From: Acidiluteibacter sp965660325
Lineage (GTDB): Bacteria; Bacteroidota; Bacteroidia; Flavobacteriales_E; Vicingaceae
Assembly (NCBI GenBank): GCA_965660325.1
Contig: CBFHZL010000002.1
Span: forward strand, 10,070-74,069
DNA: 64,000 nt
Direction of reading: 5' to 3'
Below, piece after piece: positions 17,453 to 27,107 of this stretch. Numbering within the stretch: position 1 is the stretch's first letter; every line of letters starts with the position of its first letter. The notes below the pieces were generated by a model. The model ran no database searches and was not told the DNA's origin. It was given only the letters and a program-made list of their open reading frames with translations. The translations under genes and the position numbers were made by a program.

Positions 17453-19177
17453 TTGAGGAGAATACTCTTAGCCCTATTATTACTGTTTTCTATCAGTTCG
17501 AAAGCACAGCTAAATGATTTAATTATTACTGAATTTGTTGATTGGAGTTCTGGCTCAGGGTTTGCGATAAAGGTGTATAACCCAACTTCTGCGCCACTAA
17601 ATTTATCCAATTACTATTTCCATTATTTTACCAATGGAAATGCCACTTTTGGCGCTAGTGAGCAATTAACTGGCTTTCTTCCATCTAATCAAACCCTCAC
17701 TATAGCCAATAATCCTTCTGACTTTACAATGCCTTGTTCATTTGACATTGTTTTATCTAATATTACTGCCGGTACAAATGACAATGATGGTGTTGCCATT
17801 ACTTTAGGTCCTGCCGCTGCCAATCAGGCCAACTCTCAATTTGTTGATATGATCAACCTGTTTGGAACAGATGTCGCACCTAAGATTGATGGAAATTCTC
17901 GAGGGCTTTTTAAAAATAAAATAACAAGAGATAGCGATAACTGCACTCGTTATACCTCTTTAGATGGGTTTTCTTCAAATTCATGGCCTTCTAGTTCATC
18001 CACCAATGTACAAGGGTGGACGGTTAGTTCTGTAGCTTGTCTGGGTAGTAGTAATAGTTTTAATCCTTTTAGTGTGCAGCAAACGGTAAACGTTCGTTTT
18101 TGTGATGGCGACAGCACATTAATTAATGGACGCTACATCAAACAAGCCGGTGTTTATAATGATACCTTGCCGGCTTTTAGCAAGTGCGATAGTATCGTTC
18201 AATATACGGTTGTTGTAGATCCGCTCGAGCAAAAAAGTGCAACTGTAGCTATTTGTCAAGGAGACTCAGTGTTTTTGCAAGGTAGCTTTCAAACAACAGC
18301 AGGAACTTACGTTGATAGAATACCAAGCACTACCGGTGGCTGTGATACGTTATTGACGACCACTGTCTCGTTAAATGGTGCAAAAAACAGCACACAGACC
18401 GTTAATCTATGTCAAGGGGAGACCTTTAACTTCAATGGCCAGCAGATAACAGCAAGCGGAACCTATGCAGATACCACTCAATTATCAGGCGGCTGTGATA
18501 GTATTCATACCGTAATTGTTACTGTAACTGCTCCAATTACTATAACAGAAACCTTCACCATCTGTGATGGGGAAACTGTGGTTGTTAATGGACTATCTAT
18601 ATCGAACCCCACTACGATTAGGTATGTAAGGCCAAACCCTACGGGATGCGATACGACCGTAGACGCTACGGTAAATGTAATAACTGTAAATGCTGATTTT
18701 ACGTTTAATGTTGATCCACTAAATACATTGTCTTATTCATTTTTTGCTATAAATAATCCTAATGCACAGTATTTGTGGGACTTTGGCGATGGGGCTTCCT
18801 CCACATTAAAAGATCCTCAGCATGTATTTGAGCCAGGAGTTTATACTGTAGAGCTGAAAGTTGTTGGAGAAAATGGATGTGAGGCAACAACTAAGAAAGA
18901 GATTACTGTTTTGGATGGCGGAGGAGAGTTATTTGTGCCCAATGTATTTACACCAAATGGTGATGGCATCAACGATGTATTTAAGCTCACTTTTGCTTCT
19001 CCATTTGAGATGAGAATTGCCATTTTCAATAGATGGGGAGAGCTCTTGTTTGAATCAACCGATTGCTACTTTGAGTGGAATGGAACCTATAAGGGAAGTG
19101 ATGTTCAGGATGGCACTTATGTCTATTTGATTTCAGGAAAGTATAACCGAAAGGGAACAATAACTTTATTGCATTAA
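17453..19177 (+). CDS. Secreted protein with lamin-tail, PKD and gliding-type (CHU_C, T9SS type B) domains
   Basis: 574 residues. The start must be TTG: an in-frame stop lies at 17438-17440 and the signal peptide begins at once (RRILLALLLLFSISSKAQ). Domains: a lamin-tail-like region (about 20-120, LIITEFVDWSSGSGFAI); four tandem repeats of about 45 residues (about 215-410), each with CxG(D/E), a GxY-like strand and a GGCD(S/T) end; a PKD domain with YLWDFGDGASS (about 440-485); and a CHU_C domain (about 495-574) starting FVPNVFTPNGDGINDVF and ending as a sorting signal. The repeat Cys pairs probably form disulphides. Role: surface or extracellular adhesin-like protein (inference). Confidence 0.88.
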   Translation: MRRILLALLLLFSISSKAQLNDLIITEFVDWSSGSGFAIKVYNPTSAPLNLSNYYFHYFTNGNATFGASEQLTGFLPSNQTLTIANNPSDFTMPCSFDIVLSNITAGTNDNDGVAITLGPAAANQANSQFVDMINLFGTDVAPKIDGNSRGLFKNKITRDSDNCTRYTSLDGFSSNSWPSSSSTNVQGWTVSSVACLGSSNSFNPFSVQQTVNVRFCDGDSTLINGRYIKQAGVYNDTLPAFSKCDSIVQYTVVVDPLEQKSATVAICQGDSVFLQGSFQTTAGTYVDRIPSTTGGCDTLLTTTVSLNGAKNSTQTVNLCQGETFNFNGQQITASGTYADTTQLSGGCDSIHTVIVTVTAPITITETFTICDGETVVVNGLSISNPTTIRYVRPNPTGCDTTVDATVNVITVNADFTFNVDPLNTLSYSFFAINNPNAQYLWDFGDGASSTLKDPQHVFEPGVYTVELKVVGENGCEATTKKEITVLDGGGELFVPNVFTPNGDGINDVFKLTFASPFEMRIAIFNRWGELLFESTDCYFEWNGTYKGSDVQDGTYVYLISGKYNRKGTITLLH

Positions 19178-19181
19178 GCAT

Positions 19182-19220
19182 AAAAAAAGCCACATCAACA
19201 TTGTTGGTGTGGCTTCTATT
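19182..19220. terminator. Bidirectional terminator between the CHU_C and DUF4399 genes
   Basis: Hairpin AGCCACATCAACA / TGTTGGTGTGGCT with one G-T pair, with an A run on its left and a T-rich stretch on its right. It can serve both convergent genes. Confidence 0.75.
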
Positions 19221-19234
19221 ATTTTTCAGTAAGA

Positions 19235-19756
19235 TTATTCTACTTCTACGGTAATTGTCGCGCTCATTTGCTCACCATAACTCTGGTGATATCCATCAGC
19301 AAATTGCATCGTTAACGTATGCGTGCCGGCAGGAAGGTCTAATTCAGCTTCTGTTTGTCCTTTTCCGTAGTGGATATTTAATGAATCTGCAGGAACCATT
19401 GTGCCTCTCTCTAGAGCAGCGCCATTAATGATCACATGGTGATGGCCTTTGCCTTCATTTAATTCTCCGGCAGGTTCAACTTCCATTCCTTCAATTCCAA
19501 ATTGCACGTTAAACGGAGAGCTAACAGTTTGTCCATCTTCTAAGTTGGCGAAAAATACGCGCGCTCCTTCTGGAATAGCTAATGGCTCTACTTCTTTCGT
19601 TTCTTCTGCTTTTTCCATCATGGCATCGTGGTCATGTCCTGCATGGTCATGCATTTCATCCTGATTTGTTTCTGTCGTTTCAGTGGCTTTTGGAGCATCT
19701 CCGCAAGAAGCAGCAAATAATCCTAGAGCAATTGCTAAAATGTTGATTTTTTTCAT
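19235..19756 (-). CDS. DUF4399 domain lipoprotein with His-rich segment
   Basis: 173 residues. The signal sequence ends in a lipobox-like AASCG, C18 being the lipidation site. A short histidine/aspartate cluster (HDHAGHDHD, about 36-44) may bind metal. The rest is the DUF4399 fold: ARVFFANLEDGQTVSSPF, FGIEGMEVEPAG, GKGHHHVIING and FADGYHQSYG. The family is a small beta-sandwich of unknown function, with conserved histidines that suggest metal handling or a rod-shaped envelope role. Single gene, convergent with the CHU_C gene. Confidence 0.85.
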   Translation of the reverse strand: MKKINILAIALGLFAASCGDAPKATETTETNQDEMHDHAGHDHDAMMEKAEETKEVEPLAIPEGARVFFANLEDGQTVSSPFNVQFGIEGMEVEPAGELNEGKGHHHVIINGAALERGTMVPADSLNIHYGKGQTEAELDLPAGTHTLTMQFADGYHQSYGEQMSATITVEVE

Positions 19757-19875
19757 AGTTGTTGATTTTTATTTGTGTTAAAATTAGGCATTAAAATAAT
19801 GCCTAAAAAATCTTGAAAAAGCATTACTTAAAAGCCCTTTCATTATACAACTCAATTGAAGTGTTCAATAGTTTA

Positions 19876-21504
19876 TTAATGTCTTTTATTTTTAACAATT
19901 AACTTATGTGTAATCTTCTCAGTCGAAGTTTCTACAGAAATAAAGTATATGCTGCCACGGGTTAAATCAGAGATATTCTTTTTGAATTTGTTCTCTCCTG
20001 GGTTTGAATTGGGCAGTGCAATCTTATCTATCAACGATCCTTTTGCGTCTTGAATAGAAATAGAAACGTCTTCTTTTTTTAATAAATTGAACTGAATGTT
20101 CAGTTCTCCATCGTTTGGATTTGGGTAGATAGTAAGGTTAAGCAGACTTACGCTTGATCGATTTAAGTCATCAACAGATAACGGACTAGGCTTTTTTACA
20201 TATACTTTAAAGAGCTGATTACTAGCCGAGCTTTGAGTTCCATTATTGATAAAGAAAATGTTGGGTTGTGTACTGCTAATTCCTCCAAAAATATAACCGA
20301 TCAACACACTATCAGTAGTCAGGCTGTCTAATTTTAATACTCCATTGTTGTATTTTGGAAAGGTGGTGTTGGGAATAAACTCTGCCCCTGAACCTAATAA
20401 AGCTGGCATTACTATTGGCAATTTATATTCAGCCATATTCCCTGCAGAATCTCTCGTAACTCGTGCTATCGTGTTAACAAAAGGTACATTGTTGTCTTGA
20501 ACTAAAACACCTAAGCTGTCATAAAACTGCGCTATTCCGCCAAAGAATACGGTATGCATTTCGTTTTCGAGCTCAGAATAGAATGGTAGGGTAGGGCAGT
20601 GGTAATGATTATAGTACTGTTGGAATGCGCTGTCTACTGCATATGAATTAGCATCTACTGTTACAGAATTCAAGAATGGTAAGTTTGCTGATTGCTGAAA
20701 AACGCCTGAAAATAGGGTAATTCCTTCAGCTCTATTCGGTAGGATTTGTGCTTTAGCATTATAATCTCTTCGGTGCAGGTTTGCTGCATCTATAAATGGA
20801 CTTAAATGACTGATCGTAATCGTTGTGCCATTGTCTGATAAGTTAAATTTTCTAATCGCATTGGTATATTCTTGAATAAATCCAGGTCCGTGTGTAGGTC
20901 CCATTGGGTTATACCTTCCTATAAATTTTTGACCACCCAATAAATAATAGGTACTGTCTATTTTCTTTAAACTTCCGCCTGTTACTTGAAATTGCGTATC
21001 TGTAATTTGTCTAAAGTAATTGGTGAAGCTGGTATTGTTAATGACCGCGTTGATAACATCAGAAACCTTTATGGCTGTTAAGTTGCTGTAGGTGGTATGA
21101 TCTCCTGCAGTCGAACTGTATCCATACCCCCCTATGCAATATAGATAATCGCCCTCTTGATAAAATTGCATATTGGTAGAGCTTAACTGCTCTTGAATGG
21201 CTACAGGAAGTGAAGTTAAAGGTGCAGACCATTTTTGTTGATTAACAGGGTCAACTATAATTATTTGGTTGTTATGACCTGCGATGTCAAAAGCAGCGAA
21301 AGGCTGCCTCTGATGTAATCCGTCTAAGCGACCGCCAACTATGAGCCACTTGCCATTATGTTGTCCATATGCAAAAGATTGAATGCCTCCAAGGCCTGAA
21401 ATAGTCATTGGTTCAATGCTTATTTGAAATGGAGCTGTTTGAGAAAATCCTAGGCTTGCTACAAAAAATGAAGCAGAAATGGATAGTAATTTAATGAAAT
21501 TCAT
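19876..21504 (-). CDS. Secreted Kelch-like beta-propeller protein with T9SS type A sorting domain
   Basis: 542 residues, signal peptide cleaved near LGFSQ (residue 22). The body has Kelch-type strands with Gly-Gly pairs (KWLIVGGRLDG, LYCIGGYGY, YYLLGGQKF, HTVFFGGIAQF, IGYIFGGISS), consistent with a beta-propeller of about five to six blades. The C-terminal 80 residues are a T9SS type A domain: LTIYPNPNDGELNIQF, VSISIQDAKGSLIDK and IYFISVETS, ending in basic KNKRH. No enzymatic residues recognised. It is a single gene, separated from the amidohydrolase gene by 137 bases. Confidence 0.78.
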   Translation of the reverse strand: MNFIKLLSISASFFVASLGFSQTAPFQISIEPMTISGLGGIQSFAYGQHNGKWLIVGGRLDGLHQRQPFAAFDIAGHNNQIIIVDPVNQQKWSAPLTSLPVAIQEQLSSTNMQFYQEGDYLYCIGGYGYSSTAGDHTTYSNLTAIKVSDVINAVINNTSFTNYFRQITDTQFQVTGGSLKKIDSTYYLLGGQKFIGRYNPMGPTHGPGFIQEYTNAIRKFNLSDNGTTITISHLSPFIDAANLHRRDYNAKAQILPNRAEGITLFSGVFQQSANLPFLNSVTVDANSYAVDSAFQQYYNHYHCPTLPFYSELENEMHTVFFGGIAQFYDSLGVLVQDNNVPFVNTIARVTRDSAGNMAEYKLPIVMPALLGSGAEFIPNTTFPKYNNGVLKLDSLTTDSVLIGYIFGGISSTQPNIFFINNGTQSSASNQLFKVYVKKPSPLSVDDLNRSSVSLLNLTIYPNPNDGELNIQFNLLKKEDVSISIQDAKGSLIDKIALPNSNPGENKFKKNISDLTRGSIYFISVETSTEKITHKLIVKNKRH

Positions 21505-21641
21505 TTGTTGGGTGTTTTAGTGTTGAGACGTAAAACTACTATCCAATCTTGGTTACTTGTGTAACAATTATTACAAATGAAAAAAATGATGGTTTACTCG
21601 AAGTCCTGTATCAGTTCTGTATGTTTTTTTTATTCAAATCA

Positions 21642-23273
21642 TTAATCCCCATAAACAACTTCACCTCCAACAACCGTATACATTACCTTAGCCTTTAAAA
21701 TGTCACTTTCTTCAATGGTCATAATATCTTTGTCCAATAAAACAAAGTCGGCGTACTTACCTACTTCCAAGCTACCTTTTTCGTTTTCTTCAAAACTGGC
21801 AATTGCAGGCCAAATGGTCATTCCTTTTAAGGTTTCTAATCGGCTTAATCTTTCTTCAGGCAAAAATCCATTTTCAGGAAGTCCTTTTGTATTTTTTCGA
21901 GCAACTGCGGTGTAAAAGGTCAATAATGGGTCTGTTTTTTCAATCGGGAAATCTGTTCCCAATGGCAATAATCCATTCTGTGAAAGCAAGGTTTTAAATG
22001 CATAAGAACTTTTCAATCGATCTGCTCCCAAGCGGTCTTCTACCCAATCCATATCCGAAATGGCATGTGTTGGTTGCACCGATGGAATAATAGTGTATTT
22101 ACGAAACAGTTTCATATCATCAGGATGAACGATTTGGGCATGCTCGATTCTCCACCGTCGGTCGTTTACCTTTTTTAAGGCGTTTCCATAAATGTTTAGC
22201 ATCAATCGGTTGGCATCATCACCAATGCAATGGGTGTTCATCTGCAAACCTGATTCGTATATTTTATGCGCCATTTCTTGCAAATAGGTAGAATCGTTCA
22301 GGAATAAGCCTGAGTTCGTCGTGTCATCTGAGTAAGGCTCAATTAATTTAGCACCTCGAGAACCCAATGCGCCATCTGCGAAAAATTTAATGGCACCAAT
22401 GTGTAAACGGTCTGTTTTATAGGCAGAGTCCAATAAATATTCAGCTAAATTCTCTTCCGAAGGAGTCGCCATACCGTATATGCGCATTTTTAGTCTGCCT
22501 TCTTTCTGCAGGTCGTCGATGAGGTGAATCATCTTATTTTCCAGCATGGCATCGGCAACTGTCGTTAACCCTTTTTCAAAACAATTTTTCTGTGCGGTCA
22601 ACAACGACTTTTTATCTTCTTCATCTGAATAACGTGGTAATTTTTGCTCTACATAAGTAATCGCCATATCGATTAAGAGACCGGTCAGCTCTCCATTATT
22701 AAGCTTGAAAATTCCACCATCGGTAGTTGTGGTTGCATCTACTTCTGCAATATCTAGTGCGGCTTGGTTGGCAATTGCAGCATGAGAATCTACTCGTTTT
22801 AATAATACAGGCGTATTTGGAAATAAGCTATCCAGTTTTTGCTTGGTCGGAAAAGCCTGCCCTTTCCATAAATTTTGATCCCATCCGTTTCCACCAATGA
22901 ATTTTAACTCTTTTCCTTTAGCGAAATCAACTACTCGTTGTATGGCTTCGTCCCAACTTTTAGCTCCTGTCAAATCTACTTCTTGAAAAGAACGGCCATA
23001 CCAAAAAAAGTGGCAATGCGCATCATTGAAACCTGGGTAAACCGGCCGAGTACCGGCATCAATGGTCTTTTCGCCAAAGTATTTATTCATGATTTGGTTT
23101 TCAGGTCCAATGGCAATAATTTTTCCATCTTTCACCGCCATTGCTTCCGCCATCGAGTTGGTTTCGTCCATGGTGTAAATGGTGGCGTTATGTATAATTA
23201 AATCGACTGTTTCTGATTTATAGCAAGAAGTCATAAAAAGTAAAGTTGTTAGAACAATTATCAGATTCTTCAT
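21642..23273 (-). CDS. YtcJ-like amidohydrolase family lipoprotein
   Basis: 543 residues. A signal sequence ends in a lipobox-like MTSCY with C17 as the predicted lipidated residue, so the enzyme probably sits on the envelope facing outward. The amidohydrolase core has the metal-binding HxH in NDAHCHFF (about 86-92), an HTHC-like strand MNTHCIGDDAN, RRWRIEHAQIV and the C-terminal LGTDFPIE acidic site. This is the YtcJ/LAF3-like amidohydrolase-3 family, acting on unknown C-N bonds. Its start overlaps the stop of the membrane-protein gene by 4 bases. Confidence 0.85.
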   Translation of the reverse strand: MKNLIIVLTTLLFMTSCYKSETVDLIIHNATIYTMDETNSMAEAMAVKDGKIIAIGPENQIMNKYFGEKTIDAGTRPVYPGFNDAHCHFFWYGRSFQEVDLTGAKSWDEAIQRVVDFAKGKELKFIGGNGWDQNLWKGQAFPTKQKLDSLFPNTPVLLKRVDSHAAIANQAALDIAEVDATTTTDGGIFKLNNGELTGLLIDMAITYVEQKLPRYSDEEDKKSLLTAQKNCFEKGLTTVADAMLENKMIHLIDDLQKEGRLKMRIYGMATPSEENLAEYLLDSAYKTDRLHIGAIKFFADGALGSRGAKLIEPYSDDTTNSGLFLNDSTYLQEMAHKIYESGLQMNTHCIGDDANRLMLNIYGNALKKVNDRRWRIEHAQIVHPDDMKLFRKYTIIPSVQPTHAISDMDWVEDRLGADRLKSSYAFKTLLSQNGLLPLGTDFPIEKTDPLLTFYTAVARKNTKGLPENGFLPEERLSRLETLKGMTIWPAIASFEENEKGSLEVGKYADFVLLDKDIMTIEESDILKAKVMYTVVGGEVVYGD

Positions 23274-24568
23274 CGGATAGGAAGGTTGAATTTATGATTG
23301 ATTTTATTGAAATCAATACATGAAAAAATGAGCGAAAATATAAAAGGCAAAAATGGGACTTTATATCGAACTACAGCGCCTAAAATTGGCGTAGTCCATC
23401 CAATTAAAGTACCTAAAATAAGAGTGAAAAAAAGGGCAAAATAAATAAAGTTGATCGCCTTTTTTTGAGGTCGCTTAAAAAAGAAAAGCATTACAAGGAG
23501 GCTAAGTAGTAGCAGTAGATTTTCGGCGGCAGCTAGCAAGTAAAAGATACCGCTAATTTCAGTTATAAAAGGCCGAAAAAGTACCGTGGTCAATACCTCT
23601 GGAATTGCAATGAGCGCTTCCAAAGGCGTCTGAATAGAAGGAGCTGAAATAATACTCCCTGCTTCATTTAGCATGGCTACATTATAAAAAGCAGTTTGTT
23701 TTTGCTGCAGTAAATCAAACAAATCAAAAATGCCCAAGAGCTGAACAGCAACAATAGTCGCAAATCCGATTAGTACAACTCCAAGATAAACAAAGAGCGG
23801 TTTTAATTTTAATCGTTTGGTCAGTATGGCAGCAATCACAACAGGAATTAACGATAGGAAAACGTAAGGTTTAATGATGAGCATTAAACCAATTCCAATG
23901 AATAATAGAAGGTTATTTTTAATTGAAAATTCATCGAGCCAATTAAAGAACCCATAAACGAATATGCCCAATGAGAAAAGCAGAAACCCTTCTTTTAAAA
24001 TTCCTGAGCCCCATAAGAGCGTTGATGGAATAAGAAAAAGTGCAAACAGCAATGCTGATTTTGGCAACGTCAATTGTCTTTCAACTACTTTATACATCGC
24101 TACAAGTCCCACAAACGAGAGGAAATTGATGAAAAGGGTGTGCAAGTGAATAAATCCAAAAGAGAGATAATTGATTAGAAAATTAAACCGAATCATGGTT
24201 CGGTTATCATTCAAAACGCCGAAATTATACTCCCGAGACCAGTTCATGGTTCCTTTTAAGATTTCTGTTATTTCCTGATTTTCAAATCCAAAAAACCATT
24301 GTAGCGCCAAAAGAGGTTTGCTTTTTAATTGAATAAAAAGGTAGTAACCATCATCGAAGTATTTATAAATGTCAGCGTTAGCGCGATCGGTGTAATAGTA
24401 GGTGTAAAGGGCCCACAATCCTGTACCAACAATAACTTTTAGTAAAAAAGCACCAATCAGTAAAGCAGGCTTTATGCCATCTAATTGAAAGAATCTAAGG
24501 CGCTTGATGAGGTAAATAAATACCATCAAAAAGGCTAAAAATACACTGATCTGTACCACTAAAGTCAT
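23270..24568 (-). CDS. Polytopic membrane protein, possible glycosyltransferase/polymerase type
   Basis: 432 residues with roughly ten hydrophobic segments (first 5-23, last near 400-420). An early extracytoplasmic loop carries an acidic DRANADIYKYFDDG segment, which recalls the DxD-like first loop of GT-C-fold mannosyl or arabinosyl transferases and Wzy-like polymerases. No family can be named with confidence. It is the promoter-proximal member of a two-gene unit with the amidohydrolase (4-base overlap). A TAATTTTG element sits 4 bases before the ATG, so its mRNA may have almost no leader. Confidence 0.6.
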   Translation of the reverse strand: MTLVVQISVFLAFLMVFIYLIKRLRFFQLDGIKPALLIGAFLLKVIVGTGLWALYTYYYTDRANADIYKYFDDGYYLFIQLKSKPLLALQWFFGFENQEITEILKGTMNWSREYNFGVLNDNRTMIRFNFLINYLSFGFIHLHTLFINFLSFVGLVAMYKVVERQLTLPKSALLFALFLIPSTLLWGSGILKEGFLLFSLGIFVYGFFNWLDEFSIKNNLLLFIGIGLMLIIKPYVFLSLIPVVIAAILTKRLKLKPLFVYLGVVLIGFATIVAVQLLGIFDLFDLLQQKQTAFYNVAMLNEAGSIISAPSIQTPLEALIAIPEVLTTVLFRPFITEISGIFYLLAAAENLLLLLSLLVMLFFFKRPQKKAINFIYFALFFTLILGTLIGWTTPILGAVVRYKVPFLPFIFSLIFSCIDFNKINHKFNLPIR

Positions 24569-24625
24569 GAATCAAAATTAATTTAAAAATAGTAAGCCAT
24601 TGGTGAAAAATATGCATTAATTGGG

Positions 24626-24656
24626 TTGGTAGATGGGAATCAAAATTTTACTTTTG
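24626..24656 (+). promoter_or_regulatory. purL promoter (TTG -33 and TACTTTTG -7)
   Basis: TTG at 24626-24628 and TACTTTTG at 24649-24656 are spaced by 20 bases, the best two-part match to the Bacteroidota promoter in the window. It is 26 bases from the ATG. Confidence 0.65.
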
Positions 24657-24682
24657 CAGCTTACTAACCACACCTTCAAAAA

Positions 24683-26920
24683 ATGGAAGACAATACATTG
24701 AACGAAGCAACCGTAGAAACGGCAGTTGAATTGGGATTACTACCTGAGGAATTTGAATTAATCAAGAAAATTTTGGGTCGTACACCCAACTTTACAGAAG
24801 TAAGTATTTATTCTGTAATGTGGTCGGAGCATTGCTCGTACAAGAATTCCATTACTTGGTTGAAAAAGTTACCAAAGGAAGGCCCACATATGCTGGCCGA
24901 AGCCGGTGAGGAAAACGCAGGTTTAGTAGATATTGGTGATGGATTAGCTTGTGCATTTAAAATTGAATCACACAATCACCCATCAGCTTTAGAGCCTTTT
25001 CAAGGAGCAGCAACTGGGGTAGGTGGTATCAACCGTGATATTTTTACCATGGGAGCTCGTCCGATCGCACAATTGAATTCATTGCGTTTTGGATCTATCG
25101 ATTCTGATCGAACGAAATGGTTGATGAAAGGCGTGGTAAAAGGAATTGGAAGTTATGGTAATGCATTTGGTATTCCGGTAGTGGGTGGAGAAGTATTCTT
25201 TGATGAGTGCTACAACACAAACCCTTTGGTAAATGCCATGTCTGCGGGAATTATGAAGGCGGATAAAATGATTTCTGCGACTTCTTACGGAGTTGGTAAC
25301 CCTGTTTATATTGTTGGTTCTGCTACCGGTAAAGATGGAATTCACGGAGCAGCATTTGCTTCCAAAGATATTACCGAAGAGTCAGCAAATGATTTACCAG
25401 CAGTACAAGTAGGAGATCCATTTCAAGAGAAATTATTGTTAGAAGCTTCTTTAGAGTTAGCTGAAACCGATGCAATTATTGGAATGCAAGATATGGGTGC
25501 AGCCGGAATTACCTGTTCTACCTCAGAAATGAGTGGAAAAGAAGGATTCGGGATGACCATCGACTTAGATAAAGTGCCTACACGACAAGAAGGGATGAAG
25601 CCATTTGAGATTTTATTGTCAGAGTCTCAAGAGCGTATGTTGGTCGTAGTAAAGAAAGGAAGAGAAGCTGAGGTAGAAGCGATCTTTGATAAATGGGACT
25701 TGAATTGCGAGCAAATCGGTGAAGTAACCGAGGGCGGACAATTAGAATACTATATGGGTGGCAAGTTAGTTGCTCATGTACCTGCAGAATCATTGGTTTT
25801 AGGCGGTGGAGCTCCAATTTATGAAAGAGAGTACAAAGAGCCGGCTTATTTCGCAGAAAATCAAAAGTTCAAGATAGAATCAGTAGAGGAGCCAAAAGAC
25901 TTAAAAGAAGTGGCTTACTTCTTAATTAATCATCCGAACATCGCTTCTAAAAAGTGGGTAATTGAGCAATACGACTCAATGGTTGGAACGATTAATATGA
26001 GTACCAACAAGCCTACTGATGCAGGTATTGTAAACATCAAAGGATTGAATAAAGCGTTGGCTTTCACGGTAGATTGTAATGCACGATATGTGAATGCCAA
26101 CCCTGAAGAAGGTTGTGCTATTGCAGTAGCAGAGGCAGCTAGAAATATTATTTGTTCAGGTGGAGAGCCTTCAGCAATCACCAACTGCTTGAATTTCGGT
26201 AACCCTTACAATCCTGAAGTATATTGGCAGTTTGTAGGAGCGATTAAAGGAATGAAAAAGAGTTGTGAGAAATTCCAAACGCCTGTTACTGGTGGAAACG
26301 TGAGTTTCTACAACCAGAGCATGCAGAATGGAAAGGATGTACCGGTATTCCCAACGCCAACTATTGGAATGATGGGGATCGTATCAGACAAGAAAAACAT
26401 CACGACTTTGGCTTTCCAAAATGAAGGAGATTTGATTTACCTAATTGGTGGGGCTCAAAACGACATCAATTCATCTGAATATTTATATGCTTACCATAAA
26501 GTAAAGCAATCACCTTCTCCATACTTTAATTTGGATGAGGAGCATGCATTGCAGAATCAGGTAAAAACGCTGATTCAAGCAGGTATGTTAAACTCAGCGC
26601 ATGATGTTGCAGATGGTGGTTTATTCATTACTTTATTAGAGGCAGGTATGCCAAACGGTTTTGGTTTCTCTGTAGAAACAGATAGCGACTTTAGAAAAGA
26701 TGCTTATTTATTCGGAGAAGCTCAAAGTAGAGTAGTGGTTTCTATCAGCCCAGATAACCAAGATGAGTTTGTAGAGCACATGGTCGCTTCCGGATTAGAG
26801 TATACCTTCCTTGGAACAGTAGAAGGAAAAGAAATGCTAATCGATGGAGATTCTTTTGGAACAGTAGCAGAAGCAAAGCACCAATTTGAAACCGCTTTAG
26901 CGAATAGATTGAATAGCTAA
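24683..26920 (+). CDS. purL: Phosphoribosylformylglycinamidine synthase, small PurL form
   Basis: 745 residues; ATP-dependent amidation of FGAR in purine synthesis. WSEHCSYK (47-54) and ESHNHPS (95-101) form the active-site and ATP segments, with GMQDMGAAGI and HDVADGGL in the repeated PurM-like halves. The length matches the small PurL of Bacillus, which lacks the fused glutaminase domain. It therefore needs separate PurQ and PurS subunits, neither of which is in this window. A good promoter precedes it and a strong terminator follows, so it is a single-gene unit. Confidence 0.97.
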   Translation: MEDNTLNEATVETAVELGLLPEEFELIKKILGRTPNFTEVSIYSVMWSEHCSYKNSITWLKKLPKEGPHMLAEAGEENAGLVDIGDGLACAFKIESHNHPSALEPFQGAATGVGGINRDIFTMGARPIAQLNSLRFGSIDSDRTKWLMKGVVKGIGSYGNAFGIPVVGGEVFFDECYNTNPLVNAMSAGIMKADKMISATSYGVGNPVYIVGSATGKDGIHGAAFASKDITEESANDLPAVQVGDPFQEKLLLEASLELAETDAIIGMQDMGAAGITCSTSEMSGKEGFGMTIDLDKVPTRQEGMKPFEILLSESQERMLVVVKKGREAEVEAIFDKWDLNCEQIGEVTEGGQLEYYMGGKLVAHVPAESLVLGGGAPIYEREYKEPAYFAENQKFKIESVEEPKDLKEVAYFLINHPNIASKKWVIEQYDSMVGTINMSTNKPTDAGIVNIKGLNKALAFTVDCNARYVNANPEEGCAIAVAEAARNIICSGGEPSAITNCLNFGNPYNPEVYWQFVGAIKGMKKSCEKFQTPVTGGNVSFYNQSMQNGKDVPVFPTPTIGMMGIVSDKKNITTLAFQNEGDLIYLIGGAQNDINSSEYLYAYHKVKQSPSPYFNLDEEHALQNQVKTLIQAGMLNSAHDVADGGLFITLLEAGMPNGFGFSVETDSDFRKDAYLFGEAQSRVVVSISPDNQDEFVEHMVASGLEYTFLGTVEGKEMLIDGDSFGTVAEAKHQFETALANRLNS

Positions 26921-26940
26921 TTAGGCTAAATAGATAAAAA

Positions 26941-26979
26941 AGCAAAAGCATTCTTCCGAAAGGAGGGATGCTTTTTTTG
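26941..26979 (+). terminator. Rho-independent terminator of purL (copy 1 of a duplicated sequence)
   Basis: 11-bp stem AGCATTCTTCC / GGAGGGATGCT closed by a GAAA tetraloop and followed by seven T. An almost identical 39-base segment recurs at 29669-29707. Confidence 0.95.
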
Positions 26980-27107
26980 GTTTAGGGATGATTTATTATC
27001 AGTGTGGAATTGATGAGCTCATACAACCAAGAATCTATTTCTACCGTCTTGTTGTCATAAAATATTGTATAACTTACAATTTCATTTAATGCTCAAACTC
27101 TAAACCA

